64,000 nucleotides of DNA from NCBI RefSeq assembly GCF_008630535.1, contig NZ_VWPH01000019.1:62001-126000 (forward strand), given 5' to 3'. The position numbers and the translations under genes are program-made. Within the stretch, counting starts at the first letter, position 1, and every line of letters begins with the position of its first letter. Below the pieces are notes generated by a model that had not been told where the DNA came from, made no database searches, and saw only the letters and a list, made by a program, of their open reading frames with translations. Origin of the DNA: Saccharopolyspora hirsuta. Lineage in GTDB: Bacteria > Actinomycetota > Actinomycetes > Mycobacteriales > Pseudonocardiaceae. This document shows, one piece after another, positions 24,338 through 32,996 of the stretch.

Positions 24338-25948
24338 TCAATCCCGGTGCATGTCCCAGGCGAGCAGTGCGACGTGCAGGGACACCAAGGACTCCGGGCT
24401 GTCGAGGGAGACGCCGAGCAGCTGCTCGACGCGCGCCAGCTGGCCGTAGTACGCCGTGCGCGACAGGTGCGCCGCGGCCGCGGCAGCGGACTTGTTGCCG
24501 CCGTGGCGGCACAACGAGCGCAACGCGTCGAGCAGCCGCTCGTTGTCCCGGATCGGGCCCAGCTCCCGCTCGGCGAACGCGGTCAGCCGCTCGTCGCCGC
24601 GCAGCAGGTGCAGCAGCCCGCGCAGGCGCACGTCGTCGAGCCGGTGGAAGTCGCGCGTGCCGTCGTCGACGTGCAGCGCCGCCTCCGCGACCTGCGCGGC
24701 CTCGGTGAGCGTCCGGCGCGCCCCGGAGATCGACCCCACGGCGGTGCCGACGGCCACCACCAGGGGCAGCGCGGCGGAGCGGCGGATGTCCGCGGCGAGG
24801 CGGTGCAGCGCGGTGTCCAGGTCGACCCCGGACAGCGCCACCACGGCGTGCACGGTGAGGTCGTCGACCACCCCGACCAGCACCGGCAGCTTCGCCTTGC
24901 GCGCGGCCAGCGCGGTCGCCTCGGCCAGATCGCGCAGCGCCTGCTGGGTCTCCAGCGCTGGAGCCGGGGTAGTGGTGGTGTGCGGCCGCACCGCGATGCC
25001 CACCAGCGGGCCGTCCAGCGGCACACCGAGCCCGGCGGCACGGGCGGCCAGGTCCGCGGTTGCGGTGCTGCCCGCGAGGAGTTCGGTGATGAGCGTGCGG
25101 TGGGTCTGGCGCTCCAGGCTCTCCCGGTCCCGCGTGACCAGCCGGTTCACCGCCAGCGCCGAGGCGGCCCGCTCGGCGACCACCACGTGCCGGTGCGCGG
25201 GTTCGGGCCCGAGCACCACCAGCCGCCCCCAGTCGTCGCCGCGGGCCCCGACCACGGTGGTCAGCCACCGGTGGTCCGGGTCGTAGGAGGTCCGGCCGGA
25301 CTGCACCACCGCGCGGGAGCGCTCCGACCACTCCGACAGCAGCGCGACAGGGTCCTGCCCGGCGGCGTCGTAGGCCAGCACCTGGTGCGCCATCGTCTCC
25401 AGCACCACCGGCCGTTCGAGGATGCGTGCCGCCTCGCGCAGCACGGACGCCGGTTCGGCGCCCGAGGTGGTCAGCGCGGTGAAGGTCTCGTGGATCGCGT
25501 GCGTGGCGCGCAGCTCGGCCAGCTGCGCGTCGCGGATTCGAGCCACCACGGCCTCGGTGACGCTGACGAACTTGGTCTCCTCCGACAGCGTCACCAGCGG
25601 CAGGTCGTGCCGGTGCGCCGCGTCCACGAGCGCGCCCGGCACCCGGTCGCGCCAGCGGCGCACCAGCTCCACGACCAGCCCGCACGCCCCGGCCGCGGCG
25701 AGCCCGTCGACGTAGCGGGCCAGCTCGCCGGGCTCCTCGGGCAGCGCGATGCCGGTGGTCAGCACCAGCTCCCCACCGCTGAGCAGCGCCGCGATGTCGG
25801 CGATCTCGGCGACGTGCACCCACCGCACCCGGCCGTCCAGCCCCGACGCCCCGGCGATCACCCGGGGCTTGCCGCGCCGCAGCACCGGCAGGTCGAGCAC
25901 CTCGGACACGGTCGGCAGCGCCAGCACGTCCGGCGACATCAGCTCCAT
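24338..25948 (-). CDS. PucR-family transcriptional regulator
   Basis: A 536-aa regulator. The N-terminal PucR domain spans about residues 10-130 (PTVSEVLDLPVLRRGKPRVI, HVAEIADIAALLSGGELVLT), a GGDEF-like middle region follows, and a C-terminal PucR-type HTH contains CRHGGNKSAAAAAAHLSRTA and YYGQLARVEQLLG. PucR proteins usually activate purine, pyrimidine, GABA or amino acid catabolic genes. ATG 25948 is chosen for its GAGGAGGTGCG site; the frame is open further upstream without one. It is divergent from an aminotransferase/semialdehyde dehydrogenase operon across 121 bp and almost certainly controls it. Confidence 0.9.
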   Translation of the reverse strand: MELMSPDVLALPTVSEVLDLPVLRRGKPRVIAGASGLDGRVRWVHVAEIADIAALLSGGELVLTTGIALPEEPGELARYVDGLAAAGACGLVVELVRRWRDRVPGALVDAAHRHDLPLVTLSEETKFVSVTEAVVARIRDAQLAELRATHAIHETFTALTTSGAEPASVLREAARILERPVVLETMAHQVLAYDAAGQDPVALLSEWSERSRAVVQSGRTSYDPDHRWLTTVVGARGDDWGRLVVLGPEPAHRHVVVAERAASALAVNRLVTRDRESLERQTHRTLITELLAGSTATADLAARAAGLGVPLDGPLVGIAVRPHTTTTPAPALETQQALRDLAEATALAARKAKLPVLVGVVDDLTVHAVVALSGVDLDTALHRLAADIRRSAALPLVVAVGTAVGSISGARRTLTEAAQVAEAALHVDDGTRDFHRLDDVRLRGLLHLLRGDERLTAFAERELGPIRDNERLLDALRSLCRHGGNKSAAAAAAHLSRTAYYGQLARVEQLLGVSLDSPESLVSLHVALLAWDMHRD

Positions 25949-26069
25949 CGCACCTCCTCGGTGCACACACCGTACGGCCAACCGGGGCAGGTCTGTACAG
26001 GTTGCCCGTAGGTGGCGGTGCGCCCGGCGGGCGAGACTGGCCGCATCGCCCACGACGGAACGGGGAGCT

Positions 26070-27371
26070 ATGTCGGAATCGTTGTTGGCCCGCCACCGCG
26101 CGGCCATGCCCAGCTGGCTGGCGCTCTACTACGACGAACCCATCGAGATCGTCAGCGGCCGGGGGCGGCACGTCACCGACTCGGCGGGCAACACCTACCT
26201 GGACTTCTTCGCCGGGGTCCTGACCAACGCGATCGGCTACGACATCGCCGAGATCAGCGACGCGATCCGCCGCCAGGTCGACAGCGGCGTCCTGCACACC
26301 TCCACGCTGTACCTGATCCGCAAGCAGGTGGAGCTGGCCGAGCGGATCGGCGAGCTGTCCGGGATGGCCAACCCGAAGGTGTTCTTCACCAACTCCGGCA
26401 CCGAGGCCAACGAGACCGCGCTGATGCTGGCCACCCAGTACCGGCGCAGCCACCAGGTGCTCGCGCTGCGCAACTCCTACCACGGCCGGGGTTTCGGGGC
26501 CCTCGGCGTCACCGGCAACCGCGGTTGGTCGGCCAGCGCGCTGTCGCCGTTCGAGGTCAGCTACGTGCAGGGCGGCTACCGCTACCGCAGCCCGTTCCGG
26601 AACCTCTCCGACGCCGACTACATCGCCGCCTGCGTCGAGGACCTGCGCGAGGTGATCGAGACCACCACCTCCGGCGACGTGGCCTGCATGATCGCCGAGC
26701 CGATCCAGGGCGTCGGCGGTTTCGCCACCCCGCCCGACGGGCTGTTCGGCGCGTTCGCCGAGGTGCTCGAGGAGTACGGCATCCTGCTGATCTCCGACGA
26801 GGTGCAGACCGGCTGGGGCCGCACCGGCGAGCACTTCTGGGGCATCCAGGCGCACGGCGTCACCCCGGCGGCGATGACCTTCGCCAAGGGGCTGGGCAAC
26901 GGGCTGGCCATCGGCGGCGTGGTCGCCGAGGCCGAGCTGATGGACTGCCTGACCGCCAACTCCATCTCCACCTTCGGCGGCAACCCGATCTCCACCGGCG
27001 GCGCCGCGGCGGCGCTGGAGTACCTGCTGGACAACGACCTCCAGGGCAACGCCGCCAAGCTCGGCGGCCGGTTGCTGGACGGGCTGCGCGCGCACGCCGA
27101 GCGCTGCGGCCTGATCGGCGACGTGCGGGGCAAGGGCCTGATGATCGGCGTCGAGCTGGTCGAACCGGGCACCCGCACGCCTTCCGCCGCGGCTGCTGGC
27201 CGGGTGATGGAACTGGCCAAGGAGCGCGGCCTGCTGCTGGGCAAGGGCGGGCTGTACGGCAACGTCCTGCGCCTGGCGCCGCCGATGACCCTGACCGAGG
27301 ACGAGGCGGGGCAGGCGCTGCAGATCATCACCGAAACCACCTCGCTGGCCGAGCAGGAGCTCCACCGATGA
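26070..27371 (+). CDS. Class III omega-aminotransferase (beta-alanine/beta-aminoisobutyrate type)
   Basis: A 433-aa PLP enzyme. It transfers an omega-amino group, most likely from beta-alanine, beta-aminoisobutyrate or GABA, to an oxoacid. Signatures are FFTNSGTEANETALMLA (about 105-121), the YHGR turn, LISDEVQTGWGRTGEHFWG (240-258) and the Schiff-base lysine in TFAKGLGNG (K273). The sequence looks closer to AGXT2-like and beta-alanine transaminases than to GabT. ATG 26070 follows GGGGAGCT. It overlaps mmsA by 4 nt (ATGA), so transamination and oxidation of the resulting semialdehyde are coupled. The divergent PucR regulator fits pyrimidine or amino acid catabolism. Confidence 0.9.
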   Translation: MSESLLARHRAAMPSWLALYYDEPIEIVSGRGRHVTDSAGNTYLDFFAGVLTNAIGYDIAEISDAIRRQVDSGVLHTSTLYLIRKQVELAERIGELSGMANPKVFFTNSGTEANETALMLATQYRRSHQVLALRNSYHGRGFGALGVTGNRGWSASALSPFEVSYVQGGYRYRSPFRNLSDADYIAACVEDLREVIETTTSGDVACMIAEPIQGVGGFATPPDGLFGAFAEVLEEYGILLISDEVQTGWGRTGEHFWGIQAHGVTPAAMTFAKGLGNGLAIGGVVAEAELMDCLTANSISTFGGNPISTGGAAAALEYLLDNDLQGNAAKLGGRLLDGLRAHAERCGLIGDVRGKGLMIGVELVEPGTRTPSAAAAGRVMELAKERGLLLGKGGLYGNVLRLAPPMTLTEDEAGQALQIITETTSLAEQELHR

Positions 27372-28861
27372 CAGAACTGATCAGGCACTGGATCGCGGGC
27401 GAGTTCGACGACGCGGTCCCGCAGCGCACCGGCGAGGTCTTCGACCCCGCCACCGGTGCGGTGGCCAAGCACGTCGCGTTCGCGACCGAGTCCGATGTGG
27501 ACGCCGCGGTGGCGGAGGCCGCCGAGGCGCTGAAGACCTGGCGGCGCACCTCGCTGGCGAAGCGGACGAACGTGCTGTTCGCCTTCCGCGAGCTGCTCAA
27601 CCAGCACAAGTCCGAGCTGGCCGAGATCATCACCGCCGAGCACGGCAAGGTGCTCTCCGACGCCGCGGGCGAGGTCCAGCGCGGCCTGGAGAACGTCGAG
27701 TACGCCTGCGGCATCCCGAACCTGCTGCGCGGCGGGTTCTCGGAGAACGCCTCGACCAGCGTCGACGTGCACTCGGTGCGCCAGCCGGTCGGGGTCGTCG
27801 GGGTGATCTCGCCGTTCAACTTCCCGGCCATGGTCCCGCTGTGGTTCGTGCCCAACGCGATCGCCTGCGGCAACACCGTGGTGCTCAAGCCCAGCGAGAA
27901 GGACCCGTCGGCGGCCAACTTCATCGCCCGGCTCTGGCAGGAGGCGGGGCTGCCCGACGGCGTGCTCAACGTGGTCCACGGGGACAAGGTCGCCGTCGAC
28001 GCGCTGCTGGCGCACCCGGCGGTCAAGGCGGTGTCGTTCGTCGGCTCCACGCCCGTGGCGCGCTACGTCTACGAGACCGGCACCAGCCACGGCAAGCGGG
28101 TGCAGGCCCTCGGCGGCGCCAAGAACCACATGGTGGTGCTGCCCGACGCGGACCTGGACCTGGCCGCCGACGCCGCGGTCTCGGCCGGGTTCGGCTCGGC
28201 GGGGGAGCGGTGCATGGCGATCTCCGCGGTCGTCGCGGTCGACCCGGTCGGCGACGAGCTGGTGGCCAAGATCGCCGAGCGGATGGGCAAGCTCAACGTC
28301 GGCGACGGGCGTCGCGGCTGCGACATGGGGCCGCTGGTCACCGCCGCCCACCGGGACCGCGTGACGTCCTACGTGGACGCCGGGGTCGCCGCCGGGGCGG
28401 AGCTGGTGGTGGACGGCCGCGGGGTGCGGGTCGACGGCGGCGCCGACGGCTTCTGGCTCGGCCCGACCCTGTTCGACCACGTCGGCACCGACATGTCCAT
28501 CTACACCGACGAGATCTTCGGTCCGGTGCTCTCCGTGCTGCGGGTGCCCAGCTACGACGCGGCGATCGAGGTGCTCAACGCCAACCCGTACGGCAACGGC
28601 ACCGCGATCTTCACCGAGAGCGGTGGCGCGGCGCGCCAGTACTGCGAGGAGGTGGAGGTCGGCATGGTCGGGGTGAACGTCCCGATCCCGGTGCCGGTCT
28701 CGTACTACTCCTTCGGCGGCTGGAAGGACTCGCTGTTCGGCGACGCGCACGCCTACGGCCCGGACGGAATCCAGTTCTACACCCGCACCAAGGTGGTCAC
28801 CACGCGCTGGCCGGACCCCTCCCACGGCGGCGTCGACCTCGGGTTCCCGCAGAGCAGCTGA
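27368..28861 (+). CDS. mmsA: Methylmalonate/malonate semialdehyde dehydrogenase (MmsA-type)
   Basis: A 497-aa CoA-acylating aldehyde dehydrogenase. MmsA oxidises methylmalonate or malonate semialdehyde to propionyl- or acetyl-CoA with NAD+ and loss of CO2. It has SPFNFPAMVPLWFVPNAIAC at 148-167, the glycine loop FVGSTPVARYVY, and the catalytic cysteine in GSAGERCMAIS (C282); MmsA keeps R before this Cys. FGGWKDSLFGDAHAYGPDG near the end is a family hallmark. The ATG overlaps the aminotransferase stop. Together the two genes convert beta-alanine or beta-aminoisobutyrate to acyl-CoA. A hairpin terminator follows the stop. Confidence 0.93.
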   Translation: MTELIRHWIAGEFDDAVPQRTGEVFDPATGAVAKHVAFATESDVDAAVAEAAEALKTWRRTSLAKRTNVLFAFRELLNQHKSELAEIITAEHGKVLSDAAGEVQRGLENVEYACGIPNLLRGGFSENASTSVDVHSVRQPVGVVGVISPFNFPAMVPLWFVPNAIACGNTVVLKPSEKDPSAANFIARLWQEAGLPDGVLNVVHGDKVAVDALLAHPAVKAVSFVGSTPVARYVYETGTSHGKRVQALGGAKNHMVVLPDADLDLAADAAVSAGFGSAGERCMAISAVVAVDPVGDELVAKIAERMGKLNVGDGRRGCDMGPLVTAAHRDRVTSYVDAGVAAGAELVVDGRGVRVDGGADGFWLGPTLFDHVGTDMSIYTDEIFGPVLSVLRVPSYDAAIEVLNANPYGNGTAIFTESGGAARQYCEEVEVGMVGVNVPIPVPVSYYSFGGWKDSLFGDAHAYGPDGIQFYTRTKVVTTRWPDPSHGGVDLGFPQSS

Positions 28862-28871
28862 CGTTCGGCGA

Positions 28872-28905
28872 TGTCGGGGAGTTCGCCGCGGAGGGCTCCC
28901 CGACA
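28872..28905 (+). terminator. Hairpin after mmsA
   Basis: TGTCGGGGAG (28872-28881) and CTCCCCGACA (28896-28905) form a perfect 10-bp stem with a 14-nt loop, 10 bp past the mmsA stop. Confidence 0.65.
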
Positions 28906-28926
28906 CCGCCGATTAGGCTCGCCGGT

Positions 28927-29451
28927 ATGGGAGACGTGGCGCTGAGACCGGTCCGCGAGGACGACCTGCCAGCCCTGGAGCAGCTGATCAACGAACCGGA
29001 GACCACCGCCCCGCACAACTGGTGGGGGTGGCGCAAACCGGACCGGATGACCCGGCGCTGGGAGGAGTCCGGGCTGCTCGGCGACGAGCACGGCGTGCTG
29101 CTGGTGGACGCCGAGCACGAGCTGGTCGGGTTCGTGTCCTGGCACCGCGTCGAGACCGGCCCCGCCTCGCACTGCTTCGAGATCGGCATCAACCTGCGAC
29201 CCGACGCGCGCGGTCACGGCTACGGCACCGAAGCGCAGCGCCAGCTGGTCCGCTACCTGTTCGCGCACACGCAGGTCAACCGCCTCGAAGCCGGTACCGA
29301 GCTGGACAACGCCGCCGAGCAGCGGTCCCTGGAGAAGGCCGGTTTCACCAGGGAAGGCGTGCTGCGCGGCTACACCTTCCGCAACGGCCGCTGGCGCGAC
29401 TGCGCCCTCTACAGCATCCTCCGCGGCGAAGTGGACCTCGACGAGCGGTGA
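28927..29451 (+). CDS. GNAT N-acetyltransferase (RimJ/RimL type)
   Basis: A 174-aa acetyltransferase of the Acetyltransf_3 group. The acetyl-CoA motif lies in NLRPDARGHGYGTEAQRQLV (about residues 96-115), preceded by the beta-4 strand FEIGINL. The C-terminal NAAEQRSLEKAGFTREGVLR and GYTFRNGRWRDCALYSIL are characteristic of RimJ/RimL-like enzymes that acetylate protein N-termini or small amines. ATG 28927 starts just past the mmsA terminator, so it is likely its own transcription unit. The substrate is unknown. Confidence 0.87.
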   Translation: MGDVALRPVREDDLPALEQLINEPETTAPHNWWGWRKPDRMTRRWEESGLLGDEHGVLLVDAEHELVGFVSWHRVETGPASHCFEIGINLRPDARGHGYGTEAQRQLVRYLFAHTQVNRLEAGTELDNAAEQRSLEKAGFTREGVLRGYTFRNGRWRDCALYSILRGEVDLDER

Positions 29452-29539
29452 TCGCGGTTGAAAACCCGGCCGACCGGGGTGGGCGCTCGGCCGATACGAT
29501 GGTGGGGACATGCCCGGTTCGCGAGTTCGGGAGGCGGAC

Positions 29540-29725
29540 GTGACCGCTGAGTCCGAGCCGGGTGGCATCTGCCGGGGTTGCAAGGGCCGGGGCCAGGTTC
29601 GGGTGCCGCGCGGGTTCTTCTCGGTGGACACCGGCGAGAGCTGCACCGCCGTGGGCTGGACGCGTTGTCGGCACTGCCGGGCGACGCCGGGCCGCCAGCG
29701 CCACCCCTGGCCACCGCCGAGGTGA
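29540..29725 (+). CDS. Small zinc-ribbon protein
   Basis: A 61-aa microprotein. It contains CRGCKGRGQVRV, a CxxCxGxG element like that of DnaJ zinc fingers, and further on CRHCR, so four cysteines could hold one zinc. The C-terminus is basic and proline-rich. GTG 29540 is preferred because GGAGGCGGAC precedes it; an ATG at 29510 without a site is in frame. A second cysteine-pair microprotein follows after 10 bp, so the two may be co-expressed and pair. No function is known to me. Confidence 0.65.
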   Translation: MTAESEPGGICRGCKGRGQVRVPRGFFSVDTGESCTAVGWTRCRHCRATPGRQRHPWPPPR

Positions 29726-29735
29726 GGATCGAGGC

Positions 29736-29945
29736 ATGACCGAGCAGGGCCAGCCGCCGGTGTTCGACGCCGGCCCGAACGCGATCTGCTTCACCTGCGG
29801 GGGGTTCAAGAAGATCAGCGACCCGCGCCTGTACATGATCCAGGCGACCGAGGAGCTGATGACCGGCATGACGCTGGCCGAGTGGCGAGGCTGCCCCCAG
29901 TGCGGCGGAGACGGGATCCTGGCGGGCACGCGACCTCCTGTCTGA
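29736..29945 (+). CDS. Second small zinc-ribbon protein
   Basis: A 69-aa microprotein with CFTCGG near residue 18 and CPQCGGDG near 53, again two CxxC knuckles with DnaJ-like glycines, separated by about 30 residues that include ATEELMTGMTLAEW. It starts at ATG 29736, 10 bp after the preceding zinc-ribbon gene. A weak GAGG lies upstream. The pairing of two different CxxC-CxxC miniproteins is conserved-looking but I cannot assign a role; RNA or protein binding is a guess. Confidence 0.65.
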   Translation: MTEQGQPPVFDAGPNAICFTCGGFKKISDPRLYMIQATEELMTGMTLAEWRGCPQCGGDGILAGTRPPV

Positions 29946-30041
29946 GCGGATTCCGCGCGAATCAGGCACTCGTGGGTGATCCAGCCGACGAATGGGCCGA
30001 ACCGCGGATGCGGCAGCCGGTGATCTCCTACGCTCACCCGC

Positions 30042-31436
30042 ATGTCCGTGCTCAAACCCCAATCGGTCCTGGACGGCCACAGCTCGAACCGGACCCCGGT
30101 GCCGCTGATCGTCGGTTTGGTGATCTCCGGCGTCTGCCTGCTGCTGGCGGTGGCCTTCTACCTGCTGACCGGCGGGCCGGTGAACGTCGTCGTCGGCACG
30201 ATGCTGGCGCTGCCCACGGCGATCGTGCTGGTCGCGCTGATCCTGCTCGTCGACCGGTTGGAACCGGAGCCGCGGATCAACCTGGTGCTGGCCTTCGGCT
30301 GGGGCGCGGGCGTGGCCATCATCGGCGCGCTGATCGTGAACTCGGTGACCGGCGCGCTGCTGGTCCCGTCGCTGGGGCCGGAGGCCGCCGACGGGGTCAC
30401 CGCCTCGGTGGTGGCGCCGGTGGTCGAGGAGAGCTTCAAGGGCGCTCTGCTGCTGTACCTGCTGCTGGTGCGGCGGCACGAGATCGACGGACCGACCGAC
30501 GGCATCGTCTACGCCAGCATGTGCGGGCTGGGCTTCGCGATGGTGGAGAACGTCCTCTACTACATGCGCGGCATCGACGACGGCTCGCTGGCGTTCATGG
30601 TGGTGCTGCGCGGCGTGGTCTCGCCGCTGGGCCACCCGCTCTACACCTCGATCATCGGGCTCGGCGTCGCCTACGCCGCCACCCACAGCGGCTCCGGGCG
30701 GGTGTTCGCCGTGATCGGCGGCTGGATCGGCGGCGTCCTGCTGCACGCGACGTGGAACGGCAGCCTGACGCTGCTCGGCTTCCCCGGCATGGTGCTCGCC
30801 TACCTGATCGAGCTGGCGGTGCTGATCGTCCTGGTGGTCGTGCTGGTCAAGGACCGCAAGCGGCTGGTGCACCTGATCGGCAGGTACCTGCCCGCCTACA
30901 TCCCGAGCGGGCTGGTGCAGCCCAACGACGTGCAGATGCTGGGCAGCATGTCCGGGCGCCGCCAGGCGCGGCACTGGGCGCGGACGCAGGCGGGCACGAT
31001 CGGAGCGCGCGCGATGGGCGACTACCAGCTGGCCGCGACCGAGCTCGCGCTCCTGCACGCGCACGCCGAGAAGGCGACCATCCCGCCGGACAAGTTCTTC
31101 GCGCGGCGGGAGGCGATCCTGTCGTTGATGCGGATGGCCCGCGACGCCTTCTTCCGGCGGATGCCGCAGGCCCCGCCGCCGCCGTGGGCGCCGCGCCAGG
31201 AGCAGTCCGGTTTCTTCAAGCTGCCCGCGGAGCTGGCGCAGCTGCCGACCTACCAGCAGCGCCCGCCGACGCCACCGGCCGGGCAGCGCCCGCCGCAGCC
31301 GGGACAGCGCCCGCCGCAGGCCCCGCCCGGGCAGCAGCCGCCGCAGCCGCCCGCCGCGCACCGCCCGCCGGGGCGTCCGCCGCAGCCGCCGGGACCGGGC
31401 GGTCCGCGGCCCGGCGGTCCTTGGCCGCCGCGCTGA
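30042..31436 (+). CDS. PrsW-family intramembrane metalloprotease with proline-rich tail
   Basis: A 464-aa membrane protein. About eight TM helices (residues 20-275) carry the PrsW/CAAX-protease-like motifs: VVEESFKGALL (EExxK), FAMVENVLYY (FxxxEN), SPLGHPLYTS and LLHATWNGSL, the last two supplying histidines for zinc. PrsW cleaves anti-sigma factors in Bacillus; actinobacterial homologues are mostly uncharacterised. The last 85 residues are almost entirely Pro, Gln, Gly and Arg in irregular repeats and should be a disordered cytoplasmic tail. It converges with the GT39 gene with a 4-bp gap. The substrate is unknown. Confidence 0.87.
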   Translation: MSVLKPQSVLDGHSSNRTPVPLIVGLVISGVCLLLAVAFYLLTGGPVNVVVGTMLALPTAIVLVALILLVDRLEPEPRINLVLAFGWGAGVAIIGALIVNSVTGALLVPSLGPEAADGVTASVVAPVVEESFKGALLLYLLLVRRHEIDGPTDGIVYASMCGLGFAMVENVLYYMRGIDDGSLAFMVVLRGVVSPLGHPLYTSIIGLGVAYAATHSGSGRVFAVIGGWIGGVLLHATWNGSLTLLGFPGMVLAYLIELAVLIVLVVVLVKDRKRLVHLIGRYLPAYIPSGLVQPNDVQMLGSMSGRRQARHWARTQAGTIGARAMGDYQLAATELALLHAHAEKATIPPDKFFARREAILSLMRMARDAFFRRMPQAPPPPWAPRQEQSGFFKLPAELAQLPTYQQRPPTPPAGQRPPQPGQRPPQAPPGQQPPQPPAAHRPPGRPPQPPGPGGPRPGGPWPPR

Positions 31437-31440
31437 GCGG

Positions 31441-32943
31441 TCAGGTGGTGCGCAGCCGGGGCCAGAGCTCGGACCACGGCTGGAGCGGATCCTGGTAGAG
31501 CGTGATCTCGTTGCCGCGGACCATGTTCACCAGGTCCGACTCCACCTCCCCGAGCCGCTGCGACCGTCCGAAGTGGTCGGCCAGCGACCGCTTGCCGACG
31601 TAGAGCACGACGTCGGCGTTCTCGGGCGGCGCGCCGAAGAACCAGTAACCCCGGTGCGGGCTGTGCACCCCGGGCAGGCCCGCCGCCCGACCTCGCACCT
31701 CGAGCGCACCCGCCAGGTAGTAGTTCTCGGCGACGATCACCGCCCGGCGCTGCTGCTCGGGCGGTAGCGCGCGGTAGGCGCGGGCGACCGCGTCGGTCAG
31801 CTCCGGCCAGCCGGTCTCGTAGAGCCGCGGGTAGTTGGGGATCTCGGGGTGGCGGGCCAGCAGCTCCAGCGGGAAGACCGGCAGCATCGCCAGCGGGAGC
31901 ACCGCGGAGATCGCGCACACCGGCCACAACAGCTTGCCGCTGCGGTGCTGGAACCCGACCGCGGCCGCGGCGAACAGGACGCCGAACAGCCCGGCCACGT
32001 AGTTCGGGCGTCCGCCCGCGGCGATGAAGAACGCCAGCACGCCCAGGACCGTCCAGCCCAGGAACCGGTACGGCCGCAGCAGCGGTGACCGCAGGAGCAC
32101 CACCAGGCCGTAGCAGCAGAACACCGCACCGACCACGACACCTGCGTAGAACAGCGCGGTGGGAACGAGCAGGAGGCGGTCGTTCTCGCCGTCGACCGCG
32201 ATGCCCATCTCCAGCGCGGGCCAGCCGTTGGCGGCCTGCCACCACAGCGTGGGAACGGCCGTCACCAGGGGGATCGCCACCGCCGCCCACAGCGCAGGGC
32301 GGGCGAGCACCGCTCGCGGTCCGGTGACGGCGATGCTCACCAGCAGCACCGCGCACAGCACCACCACCTGGAACTTGGTCTGCACGGCGAGGGCGGCGAC
32401 CACCCCGATGCCGATGAGCAGGCGATCCCGGTGCACGCCGTGGCCGTGCAGCCGGACCCACCGCACCAGCAGCCAGAGCATCGCCGTCCACTGCAGCGGT
32501 TCCATCGTGGACGCGGTGAGCCAGTGGCCGTTGACCAGCAACCACGGCGAGAGCGGGTACGCCGCCGCGGCCAGCACCTGGGCTTTGCGGTGTCCGCCGA
32601 ACTCGCGGGCGATCAGGGCGGTGAGCACCACCCCCAGCGCGGTGGCCAGCGCCGCGGGCAGCCGGAACGCCACCAGCGACCCCGGGAACGCGGTGTCCAG
32701 GAAGGCGGCCAGCAGCGGCACCAGCGGCTGCTGGTCCATGTAGCCCCAGGCGGGGTGGAACTTCCCGGCGGCCAGGAAGTAGAGCTCGTCGGTGACCAGG
32801 TCGTAGCGCGGGGCCAGCGCCACCAGCAGCGCGAGGACCAGCCCGGCGAGCACCAGCACCGGAACCCGGGCGAAGGGCGGCGCCGGGCGGGGGAGCCGAT
32901 CGGTGGTGGCACCGTCGAACCCGGTGGTGGCGCTCGTGGACAT
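31441..32943 (-). CDS. GT39-type (PMT/ArnT-like) membrane glycosyltransferase
   Basis: A 500-aa polytopic membrane enzyme that uses polyprenyl-phosphate sugars. The first periplasmic loop has LVTDELYFLAAGKFHPAWGY followed by MDQQPLVPLLA, where the D-E pair is the catalytic region of the PMT_2 family. Ten or more TM helices follow, and a soluble C-terminal domain starts near residue 385 with VIVAENYYLAGALE. Family members mannosylate proteins or modify lipids and cell-wall glycans; the acceptor here is unknown. ATG 32943 follows AGGGGGAGCTG. Confidence 0.87.
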   Translation of the reverse strand: MSTSATTGFDGATTDRLPRPAPPFARVPVLVLAGLVLALLVALAPRYDLVTDELYFLAAGKFHPAWGYMDQQPLVPLLAAFLDTAFPGSLVAFRLPAALATALGVVLTALIAREFGGHRKAQVLAAAAYPLSPWLLVNGHWLTASTMEPLQWTAMLWLLVRWVRLHGHGVHRDRLLIGIGVVAALAVQTKFQVVVLCAVLLVSIAVTGPRAVLARPALWAAVAIPLVTAVPTLWWQAANGWPALEMGIAVDGENDRLLLVPTALFYAGVVVGAVFCCYGLVVLLRSPLLRPYRFLGWTVLGVLAFFIAAGGRPNYVAGLFGVLFAAAAVGFQHRSGKLLWPVCAISAVLPLAMLPVFPLELLARHPEIPNYPRLYETGWPELTDAVARAYRALPPEQQRRAVIVAENYYLAGALEVRGRAAGLPGVHSPHRGYWFFGAPPENADVVLYVGKRSLADHFGRSQRLGEVESDLVNMVRGNEITLYQDPLQPWSELWPRLRTT

Positions 32944-32996
32944 CAGCTCCCCCTGATCCGTCCCGTTCGGCGCAGCCTACTTCCCGCTCGGCCGCT

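Noticed and set aside
24272-26011. A 579-codon plus-strand open frame over the pucR-like gene
   Set aside because: It has the low-complexity Arg/Gln/Val composition of an antisense shadow; the PucR HTH and sensor blocks are on the other strand.
29510-29539. ATG 29510 as start of the first zinc-ribbon gene
   Set aside because: It has no ribosome-binding site, whereas GTG 29540 follows GGAGGCGGAC.
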